Origin: Candidatus Falkowiibacteriota bacterium
Lineage (GTDB): Bacteria; Patescibacteriota; Patescibacteriia; Patescibacteriales; UBA12075
DNA: 16,270 nucleotides
Assembly: GCA_003647675.1 (NCBI GenBank)
Contig: QMNH01000005.1
Span: 1 to 16,270, forward strand
Direction of reading: 5' to 3'
The notes under the pieces are model-generated. The model saw only the letters and a list, made by a program, of their open reading frames with translations. It was not told where the DNA came from and ran no database searches. A program made the position numbers and the translations under genes. Within the stretch, counting starts at the first letter, position 1. The number at the start of each line of letters is the position of its first letter. This document shows, piece after piece, positions 8,202 through 13,976 of this stretch.

Positions 8202-8999
8202 ATGAAAGGAATAATTTTAGCGGGCGGGACTGCTACCAGGCTGTTTCCGCTAACCGCCACAACCAGTAAACAACTATTGCCGGTTTACGACCGACAGATG
8301 ATTTTTTATCCTTTAAATGTGCTGGTTAAGGCGGGAATAAAAGAGATTTTAATAATAGTGGCGCCGGAACATTCCGGGCAGTATATAAATTTGCTTGGGT
8401 CAATTTTTGAGAAACATAATATAAACATTGATTTCAAGGTGCAGAAAGTGCCGCGTGGCCTGGCTGATGCCTTTATAGTGGGAGAGGATTTTATTGACGA
8501 TGATAGCGTGGCTATGATTTTAGGGGATAATATTTTTGAGGATGATTTAAGTAAAGATATTATGAATTTTAAGTCCGGCGGCAGGGTGTTTGCCAAAGAA
8601 GTTCCTGATCCCGAGCGTTTTGGGATTGTTGAGTTTGATGCCGATAAAAATGCTGTATCAATAGAGGAAAAGCCGGAAAAGCCAAAAAGTAATTTCTGCG
8701 TTACCGGTATTTATGTTTATGATAATCGAGTCGCTGGCATAGCCAAAAATTTAAAACCTTCCGAACGCGGAGAAATTGAAATTACGGACATTAATAACTG
8801 GTATTTAAATAAAGGAGAGCTTGATGTAAGGATATTAGCCGGAGAATGGCTTGATGCCGGGACTTATGATTCCTTGCTTGACGCCGGCAATGTTGTCAGA
8901 GAAAAAGAAATATATAAAAAATTCCATCCGGTAATAAATGAGTCTATCAAAGATTTTAATGAAGAATTAAAGATAATAGCCAAGAAAAGATTAAATTGA
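8202..8999 (+). CDS. rmlA: Glucose-1-phosphate thymidylyltransferase
   Basis: RmlA joins glucose-1-phosphate and dTTP to dTDP-glucose, the first and normally feedback-controlled step of rhamnose synthesis. The 265-residue product opens with LAGGTATRLFPLT (residues 6-18) and SKQLLPVYDRQMIFYPL, typical of RmlA. Metal-binding Asp109 is in LGDNIF, Asp218 in EWLDAGTYDSL, and VEFDADKNAVSIEEKP and EIEITDINNWYL are also diagnostic. The loop has Ala11 where many enzymes have Gly (GGxGTRL). It is about 25 residues shorter than classical 290-residue RmlA, missing mainly C-terminal helix sequence that helps form the regulatory site in longer enzymes, so allosteric control may differ. The TGA stop lies six bases before, and in the same frame as, the following glycosyltransferase start. 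Confidence 0.95.
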   Translation: MKGIILAGGTATRLFPLTATTSKQLLPVYDRQMIFYPLNVLVKAGIKEILIIVAPEHSGQYINLLGSIFEKHNINIDFKVQKVPRGLADAFIVGEDFIDDDSVAMILGDNIFEDDLSKDIMNFKSGGRVFAKEVPDPERFGIVEFDADKNAVSIEEKPEKPKSNFCVTGIYVYDNRVAGIAKNLKPSERGEIEITDINNWYLNKGELDVRILAGEWLDAGTYDSLLDAGNVVREKEIYKKFHPVINESIKDFNEELKIIAKKRLN

Positions 9000-9005
9000 A
9001 AAACC

Positions 9006-10007
9006 ATGAAATTAGTAATAGGATTTATAACATACGGAGATTTAACGGCAAAATATTTGCCGTATTTTTTGGAAAGTTTAAAAAAACAAAGTTTTAAAGA
9101 TTTTAAAATAATCGCGGTAGACAATACTGAAAGCGCCGAAAATCCCAATAAAAAGTATATAACCGGAAAATATCCGGAATTTAGCCTAAAATGGATGGGT
9201 GGCAATCTTGGATTTGCCAAAGCCAATAATATAATAATTAATTTGGGGCGTAAGCATAATCCTGAATATATATTATTATTAAATCCGGACATGATACTCC
9301 AGACGGACGCAGCCGAAAAGCTAGTGAGGATTTTGGATAATAACCGAGAATTAGGCTCTGTTTGCCCGAAAATTTTACAGTGGGATTTTACAGGTAACAA
9401 AAAGACTAAAATAATAGACAGCTGCGGCATTAAGGAAACCGGCGCTTTAAGGTTTGTGGATATTGGACAGGGAGAAGAAGATTTGGGCCAATATGATAAA
9501 GCGAAAATTTTAGGCCCGTCCGGCGCGGCTGCCATGTATCGGGTTAGCGCGATAAAAAAAGCAAGCTTCATTCCCTCTCCTTGCCAAGGAGAGGGGCAGG
9601 GTGAGGTCCAATATTTTGATGAATTAATGTTTATGTACAAAGAAGATTGCGATTTGGCGTATCGCTTAAAGTTGGCAGGATACAAGTCAAAACTTGTTTC
9701 TGATGCCATAGTTTATCACGATCGCACGGCTGGCGGAAAAGGAAAGGGCGATATGGCCGTAGCCGTTAACAGGCGCCGCAAAAGCCAGCAGATAAAAAAA
9801 TGGTCATTTTTAAACCAGCAGATCATTTTTTCTAAATACTGGAGCCTGCAAAGTTTAATCGGGAAATTGTCTATTATTGTTTACCAAAAAAAAATGATTT
9901 TGTTTATTTTATTTTTCGAACAGTATTTGCTACGGCAATTTGTGCAATTATTTAAGATAAGAAAAAGTATTAAAAAATATAAAAAGTCTATAAGTTCAAA
10001 TATTTAG
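9006..10007 (+). CDS. Family 2 glycosyltransferase, rhamnosyltransferase-like, with in-frame palindromic insert
   Basis: This 333-residue GT-A enzyme resembles WbbL-type rhamnosyltransferases. It shows IAVDNTESAEN, NLGFAKANNI, the metal/nucleotide site LLLNPDM (Asp95), GPSGAAAMYRVSAI, and the acceptor-side FDELMFMYKEDCDLAYRL (Glu213, Asp214, Asp216). It probably transfers rhamnose from dTDP-L-rhamnose to a lipid-linked or surface glycan at the cytoplasmic membrane face. Between KKASF and YFDE there are about 14 extra residues (IPSPCQGEGQGEVQ) encoded by a GC-rich palindromic DNA element; the three neighbouring paralogues have little or no sequence here. The C-terminus is hydrophobic and then basic, suggesting membrane association. 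The gene starts six bases after rmlA in the same frame. The insert sits in a loop before the catalytic helix and may be tolerated. Confidence 0.93.
   Translation: MKLVIGFITYGDLTAKYLPYFLESLKKQSFKDFKIIAVDNTESAENPNKKYITGKYPEFSLKWMGGNLGFAKANNIIINLGRKHNPEYILLLNPDMILQTDAAEKLVRILDNNRELGSVCPKILQWDFTGNKKTKIIDSCGIKETGALRFVDIGQGEEDLGQYDKAKILGPSGAAAMYRVSAIKKASFIPSPCQGEGQGEVQYFDELMFMYKEDCDLAYRLKLAGYKSKLVSDAIVYHDRTAGGKGKGDMAVAVNRRRKSQQIKKWSFLNQQIIFSKYWSLQSLIGKLSIIVYQKKMILFILFFEQYLLRQFVQLFKIRKSIKKYKKSISSNI
9573..9609. repeat. GC-rich palindromic element inside a coding region
   Basis: Arms CCCTCTCCTTG (9573-9583) and CAAGGAGAGGG (9585-9595) are perfect 11-base complements around one base, followed by a G/C-rich tail GCAGGGTGAGGTCC (9596-9609). 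About two thirds of the bases are G or C in surroundings that are mostly A/T. It interrupts the glycosyltransferase gene without breaking the frame. Its look is that of a dispersed palindromic repeat, comparable in behaviour to the coding-region insertions of Rickettsia palindromic elements; other copies are not in this window. Confidence 0.8.
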
Positions 10008-10009
10008 TA

Positions 10010-10030
10010 CTTTCTACTTTTTACTTTATA
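10010..10030. repeat. CTTTNTA heptads before the second glycosyltransferase
   Basis: Three contiguous heptads CTTTCTA, CTTTTTA and CTTTATA fill most of the 32-base gap between the first and second glycosyltransferase genes, ending 9 bases before the ATG. Confidence 0.6.
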
Positions 10031-10039
10031 ACTTCGCGC

Positions 10040-10924
10040 ATGGAACTATCAATAATAATCGTATCCTGGAACGTAAAAGATAGATTAAGGGAGAATTTAA
10101 AGGCTTTAGAAAAAACTAAAGGTGATTTTTTATATGAAGTAATTGTCGTGGATAATAATTCCGAAGACGGAACGCCCGAGATGGTGGAAAAAGAATTTCC
10201 GCACGTATTATTGGTAAAAAATAATGCCAATGTCGGTTTTGCCAAAGCCAACAATCAGGCTTTAAGGCAAGTTGAGAGCGATTTTGTTTTGCTTTTAAAT
10301 CCGGACATGCTTCCCCGGGAAGACACTTTATTAAATATGCTGAATTGGATGAAAAATAACCCGCAGGCGAGTGTCGCGGGATGTAATTTGGTTAATGAAC
10401 AAGGCGAAACCATAAAACATGTCCGTTGTTTTCCGAGCATCTCCGACCAGCTGGCCATAGTGTTAAAATTGCCGCATATTTTTAAAAATATATTAAAAAA
10501 ATATATTAGAGAGGACTTTGATTACACTAAAGACGCAAAAGTTGATTCTGTTCGGGGCGGATTTTTTATGATAAATCGTCTGGTTATATCTGATTTAAAG
10601 AAGTTTTTAAATTGCACTTTGCCTTTGCTTGACGAAGGATATTTTCTTTGGTTTGAAGAAGTTGATTATTGCCAACAGATAAAAAAAGCCGGGGGGGAAG
10701 TGTGGTACACGCCGGCGGCAAAGTGCGTTGATTATATCGGTCAAAGTTTCAAACAAGTGCCTCGCGGCCAAGCCCAGAAATATTTTCGTAATTCACAGCT
10801 TAAATATTTTAAAAAATGGCATCCGGCCTGGCAGTATCACGCACTGAAAACAGTTTGGTTGTTAGGAATTATTATATCTAAAATTAGCGAAAAATTTAAT
10901 ATAAAAAGTAAAGCTAAGACATAG
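10040..10924 (+). CDS. Family 2 glycosyltransferase, rhamnosyltransferase-like
   Basis: The 294-residue protein is a GT2 enzyme of the WbbL type. Motifs in order are SIIIVSWNVKDRLRENLKAL at residues 3-22, IVVDNNSEDGT, NVGFAKANNQAL, LLLNPDM (Asp89 as the DxD-like metal ligand), VRGGFFMINR, and LDEGYFLWFEEVDYCQQI (Glu206, Glu207, Asp209). Near the end IGQSFKQ corresponds to the family segment after the catalytic helix. The residue two before it is Asp (KCVDYIGQ), where relatives often have His. The likely donor is dTDP-L-rhamnose made by the adjacent rml genes. A hydrophobic stretch near residues 268-280 followed by a basic tail could anchor it to the membrane. It is preceded by a heptad-repeat spacer and followed after 9 bases by the next glycosyltransferase. 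Confidence 0.94.
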   Translation: MELSIIIVSWNVKDRLRENLKALEKTKGDFLYEVIVVDNNSEDGTPEMVEKEFPHVLLVKNNANVGFAKANNQALRQVESDFVLLLNPDMLPREDTLLNMLNWMKNNPQASVAGCNLVNEQGETIKHVRCFPSISDQLAIVLKLPHIFKNILKKYIREDFDYTKDAKVDSVRGGFFMINRLVISDLKKFLNCTLPLLDEGYFLWFEEVDYCQQIKKAGGEVWYTPAAKCVDYIGQSFKQVPRGQAQKYFRNSQLKYFKKWHPAWQYHALKTVWLLGIIISKISEKFNIKSKAKT

Positions 10925-10933
10925 AAAAAATAA

Positions 10934-12022
10934 ATGCAAAAAAATGTTGCTATTATTATAAGTCCGAATTGGCGGGATTATGCAAAAAAGTATTTAGATG
11001 AATGTATCAAAAGCATTCGAAGGCAGGATTACCCGGGTGAATTAAAAATTTATTTAACTGATAACGAAACCAGTCCGGAAAGTTTCGAGTTTCTAAAAAA
11101 ATTAGTCCCTGAAGCAGAGCTGGTATTAAATAAAACCAACGACGGTTTTGCTAAAGGTAATAACGATTGCATAAAATTAGCCTTATCCCAGGGTTTTGAT
11201 TATATCATTCTTTTTAATATGGACACGGTTGTTGAACCGAATTGCGTCAGAGAATTAGTTAAAACAGCCGAAAGCGACGAAAAAATCGGCGCAGTCCAGG
11301 CACGTCTTATGCTTTGGCCGGATAAAGATACAATAAACAGCCTCGGCAACACAACCCATTTTCTTGGATTCGGATATTCACTGGGTTATAAAGAAAAAAT
11401 TAGAAATTATCAGCCCAAGACTAATCCGCCTCGGGGGGATAATTTAGAAATTAGTAATTTAATTGGTTATCCTTCCGGCGCAGCCGTTTTATTTAAGCGT
11501 GAAATTTTAGAAAAAGTCGGCCTTTTTGACGAAGAATATTGGATGTATAACGAGGACCAGGAATTAGGCTGGAGGATATGGCTAGCCGGATATAAATGTA
11601 TTATAGCGCCAAAGGCCGTAGTGTATCATAAATACAAATTTGCCAAGTCTATAAAACAATATTATTTTATGGACCGGAATCGAATAATTTCGATTTTAAA
11701 GTGCTATCATGCTTTAACTTTGCTTTTAATTTTACCGGCATTTATAATAATGGAATTAGGCCTAGTGTTATTTTCTTTTAAAACCGGCTGGTTCAAGGAA
11801 AAATTAAAAGTCTGGAAATATTTTATAAATTTATCAAATTGGATATATTTAATAAAAAGCAGGAGAAAAATACAAAAATCAAGAAAAGTCAAAGACCGTG
11901 AAATTATAAAATTAATAACCGGTAAAATTTGGTATCAAGAAATAGACGATAAAAAATTAAATTTCATAAACCCAATATTTAATTTATATTGGAATATTGT
12001 CAAAAAAATAATAATTTGGTAA
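10934..12022 (+). CDS. Family 2 glycosyltransferase with C-terminal membrane segment
   Basis: This 362-residue enzyme is the longest of the four GT2 proteins. The N-terminal GT-A domain has AIIISPNWRDYAKKYLDECI, YLTDNETSPESF, NDGFAKGNNDCI, the metal site LFNMDTVV (Asp97), GYPSGAAVLFKREILEKVGLFDEEYW, and the catalytic YNEDQELGWRIWLAGY (Glu207, Asp208, Glu210). After VVYHKYKFAKS comes a hydrophobic region (about 256-281, ALTLLLILPAFIIMELG) likely to enter or cross the membrane, then a basic tail of some 75 residues containing KSRRKIQKSRKVKDRE. Such architecture is common in rhamnosyl- and mannosyltransferases building lipid-linked glycans. The start is 9 bases after the upstream gene, so the two are probably co-transcribed. 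The sugar specificity cannot be read from the sequence. Confidence 0.93.
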   Translation: MQKNVAIIISPNWRDYAKKYLDECIKSIRRQDYPGELKIYLTDNETSPESFEFLKKLVPEAELVLNKTNDGFAKGNNDCIKLALSQGFDYIILFNMDTVVEPNCVRELVKTAESDEKIGAVQARLMLWPDKDTINSLGNTTHFLGFGYSLGYKEKIRNYQPKTNPPRGDNLEISNLIGYPSGAAVLFKREILEKVGLFDEEYWMYNEDQELGWRIWLAGYKCIIAPKAVVYHKYKFAKSIKQYYFMDRNRIISILKCYHALTLLLILPAFIIMELGLVLFSFKTGWFKEKLKVWKYFINLSNWIYLIKSRRKIQKSRKVKDREIIKLITGKIWYQEIDDKKLNFINPIFNLYWNIVKKIIIW

Positions 12023-12040
12023 ATAAATTAGTTGAAAGTA

Positions 12041-12094
12041 AAAAGTTATAAAGTAGAAAGTTTTTATTTTATAACTTTCTACTTTATAACTTTT
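12041..12094. repeat. Perfect 22-bp A/T-rich inverted repeat
   Basis: Left arm 12041-12062 and right arm 12073-12094 are exact reverse complements around a 10-base loop (TTTATTTTAT). Each arm consists of the heptads TATAAAG and TAGAAAG, or CTTTCTA and CTTTATA on the other side, plus flanks. It sits between the third and fourth glycosyltransferase genes. It has almost no G/C in the stem and no terminal T-run, so it is not a classic terminator. A 10-bp palindrome CTAGCGCTAG (12097-12106) follows directly before the next ATG. Confidence 0.85.
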
Positions 12095-12110
12095 AACTAG
12101 CGCTAGCGCC

Positions 12111-12902
12111 ATGGATATATCTATCGTAATATTAAATTATAAATCAAAGGGTTTTACCTTGAATTGCATAAAATCCATCAAAGAAGCGGATTTTGGCGTT
12201 TTAAAATACGAAATTATCGTGGTTGACAATAATTCAGGGGACAGTATTGGCGAAATAATAAAATGGCAATACCCGGAAATTATTTTTATCCAAAATAAAA
12301 AAAATATAGGCCATGGAGCAGGCAACAATGTGGGCATAAAAAGAGCGCAGGGAAAATATATTTCCATCACTAACGCTGATACTATTTTATTTAAAGATAC
12401 TTTTAGAAAATTATATGATTACATGGAAGTGAATAAAAATGTGGGCATGGTTGGACCCAAACAATTAAATCCGGATAAATCTATTCAGTATTCTTGTTTT
12501 CGTTCATATAAATTATTTACACCGCTTTATCGCCGGACGCCAATCGGAAAATTTAAATTTGCACAAAAAGATATTGATAGATTCTTAATGAAAGATTATA
12601 GCCATAAAACGGAAAAGGAAGTTAGTTGGCTCTTGGGTTCATTTATGTTTTGCCGCGAGAAAGCCCTGGGGGAAGTCGGACTATTTGATGAGCGCTATTT
12701 TTTATATCTTGAAGACACCGATCTTTGCCGAAGGTTCTGGAATAAAAAATGGAAAGTTGTTTATTATCCCGAGGCAGAGATAATCCATAACCATGCCAGA
12801 GAAAGCGCCAAGGAGAAATGGTATAAATTTTTTAGAAGCAAAACCGCCCGTTACCATATAATTTCCTGGATTAAATATTTGAAAAAATGGGGATTAAAAT
12901 AA
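12111..12902 (+). CDS. Family 2 glycosyltransferase, rhamnosyltransferase-like
   Basis: The 263-residue protein is the shortest of the four GT2 enzymes. It shows SIVILNYKSKGFTLNCIKSI, IIVVDNNSGDS, NIGHGAGNNVGI (differing from the FAKANN of its neighbours), the metal site ITNADTILF (Asp90), SWLLGSFMFCREKALGEVGLFDERYF, and the catalytic YLEDTDLCRRFW (Glu201, Asp202, Asp204), then IIHNHARESAK near the end. There is no C-terminal transmembrane helix, so it is probably a soluble or peripheral enzyme on the cytoplasmic side. Its place after three paralogues and next to rml genes makes rhamnosyl transfer the best guess, but glucose from UDP-glucose (galU follows) is also possible. The start is preceded by a 22-bp hairpin repeat and a small palindrome, and the stop runs into a 14-base tandem repeat. 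Confidence 0.94.
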   Translation: MDISIVILNYKSKGFTLNCIKSIKEADFGVLKYEIIVVDNNSGDSIGEIIKWQYPEIIFIQNKKNIGHGAGNNVGIKRAQGKYISITNADTILFKDTFRKLYDYMEVNKNVGMVGPKQLNPDKSIQYSCFRSYKLFTPLYRRTPIGKFKFAQKDIDRFLMKDYSHKTEKEVSWLLGSFMFCREKALGEVGLFDERYFLYLEDTDLCRRFWNKKWKVVYYPEAEIIHNHARESAKEKWYKFFRSKTARYHIISWIKYLKKWGLK

Positions 12903-12944
12903 TTTGAGATTTAAAATTTGAGATTTAAAATTTGAGATTTAAAA
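12903..12944. repeat. Three tandem 14-base repeats
   Basis: TTTGAGATTTAAAA occurs three times without a mismatch, at 12903-12916, 12917-12930 and 12931-12944, starting directly after the stop codon of the fourth glycosyltransferase. The unit can be read as two heptads (TTTGAGA, TTTAAAA), in keeping with the 7-base period of other spacers here. Confidence 0.9.
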
Positions 12945-12972
12945 TTAATATTTTAATAAGATTAGTGGCTGT

Positions 12973-13019
12973 ATTCGAATTTACGATACGTATTATTCGT
13001 ATACATTCACGGATTTGGA
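12973..13019. repeat. ATTCG-type spacer repeats before galU
   Basis: Degenerate words ATTCGAA (12973), ATTTACG (12979), ATTCGTA (12995), ATTCACG (13005) and ATTTGGA (13013) precede the galU ATG by 6 bases. The pattern and the final ATTATTT before the ATG match the spacer before the first HIT gene. Confidence 0.5.
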
Positions 13020-13025
13020 TTATTT

Positions 13026-13874
13026 ATGAAGATAAAAAAAGCCATAGTGGCTGTGGCTGGGTCAGGCACCCGGTTTTTGCCGGTTACAAAATCAATGCCC
13101 AAGGAAATGCTTCCGATTATTGATAAACCAATAATTCAGTTGATAGTAGAGGAATTGGTGGAAGCCGGCATTGAAGATATAATAATGGTTACCAAATGGG
13201 ACAAGAAGCCCCTGGAAGATCATTTTGATTATAATTGGGCTTTAGCTAATGAATTAAAAAGGGCCGGAAAAATTGAACTGTTGGAAAAAGTAAAAAAAAT
13301 CGCCGATATGGCTAATTTTATATATGTCCGGCAAAAAGGCGCCTATGGAAACGGGACGCCGATTTTATCAGCTGCTTCGTTGGTGCAAAATGAGCCGTTT
13401 ATATATTGTTATGGGGATGATTTGGTAAAATCCAAAAGTTCTTTTACTAAACAGATGGTAAAAGATTATGAGAAAAACGGGAATTTATTGATGGGAGTCC
13501 AGGAAATACCACAAAAAGATGTTGTGCGCTACGGAGTCGTAAAATTAGCAAAAAATACTATGCGATTAGAGGGGATAGTAGAAAAACCGGCAGTTGACAA
13601 AACGCCTTCCAATTACGCGGTTTTTGGCCGTTTTATTTTAAATCAAAAGATAATAGATATTTTAAAAAATACCCCGCTAGGCAAAGGAAGCGAATTATGG
13701 CTTACTGACGCGATAGAAAAATATGTTAAAAAAGGCGGTGAATTTTACGCTAAAAAAGTGGAAAATGGTGAATGGTTGACGACCGGTGATCCGCTTAATT
13801 ATTTAAAAGCGGTATTAAAATACGCTTTAGACAGGGACGATATCGGACCAGAGATTATTAAGTATTTTAAGTAA
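13026..13874 (+). CDS. galU: UTP-glucose-1-phosphate uridylyltransferase
   Basis: GalU makes UDP-glucose from UTP and glucose-1-phosphate in the cytoplasm, supplying glucosyl donors and precursors of galactose and glucuronate derivatives. The 282-residue protein has the nucleotide-binding AGSGTRFLPVTKSMPKEMLPIIDKPIIQ region (from residue 11), VTKWDKKPLEDHFDYN, the QKGAYGNGTPIL segment, YGDD with the metal-binding aspartates, RYGVVKL, VEKPAVDKTPSNYAVFGRF and the C-terminal GSELWLTDAI and TTGDPLNYLKA, all typical of bacterial GalU. Length is normal. It competes with RmlA for glucose-1-phosphate, so its place next to the rhamnose and glycosyltransferase genes makes sense. The start has no Shine-Dalgarno sequence and follows an ATTCG-type repeat spacer. 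A strong hairpin terminator lies 26 bases beyond the stop. Confidence 0.96.
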   Translation: MKIKKAIVAVAGSGTRFLPVTKSMPKEMLPIIDKPIIQLIVEELVEAGIEDIIMVTKWDKKPLEDHFDYNWALANELKRAGKIELLEKVKKIADMANFIYVRQKGAYGNGTPILSAASLVQNEPFIYCYGDDLVKSKSSFTKQMVKDYEKNGNLLMGVQEIPQKDVVRYGVVKLAKNTMRLEGIVEKPAVDKTPSNYAVFGRFILNQKIIDILKNTPLGKGSELWLTDAIEKYVKKGGEFYAKKVENGEWLTTGDPLNYLKAVLKYALDRDDIGPEIIKYFK

Positions 13875-13900
13875 CTACAAAGTTAAACGCAAAAAGAACG

Positions 13901-13968
13901 AAAAAAGAACGAGTTGCGCGAAAAAAATTAAGCCGTTTTAATTTATTTCGCGCAATTCGTTTTTTTTT
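13901..13968 (+). terminator. Long hairpin terminator between convergent galU and PEGA genes
   Basis: Arms 13901-13931 and 13938-13968 can pair over 31 positions (28 Watson-Crick, two G-U and one mismatch when read as plus-strand RNA) around a 6-base loop GCCGTT. The core is TTGCGCGAAA with TTTCGCGCAA. The right arm ends in nine T, and the left arm begins with A-rich sequence, so it can also work for the minus-strand gene. The two G-U pairs become A-C mismatches on the other strand, so it is better suited to ending galU transcription. Confidence 0.9.
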
Positions 13969-13976
13969 GCTTTTTA

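Noticed and set aside
8864..9709. 281-codon open frame on the minus strand
   Set aside because: It lies antisense to the end of rmlA and most of a well-supported GT2 gene, has a biased composition, matches no family I know, and owes part of its length to the palindromic element reading through on both strands.
12041..12094. Intrinsic terminator after the third glycosyltransferase
   Set aside because: The stem is perfect but nearly free of G/C, and no T-run follows the right arm; I keep it as an inverted repeat.
12932..13123. 63-codon plus-strand frame at the galU start
   Set aside because: It overlaps the conserved galU N-terminus in another frame and begins in repeat spacer sequence.
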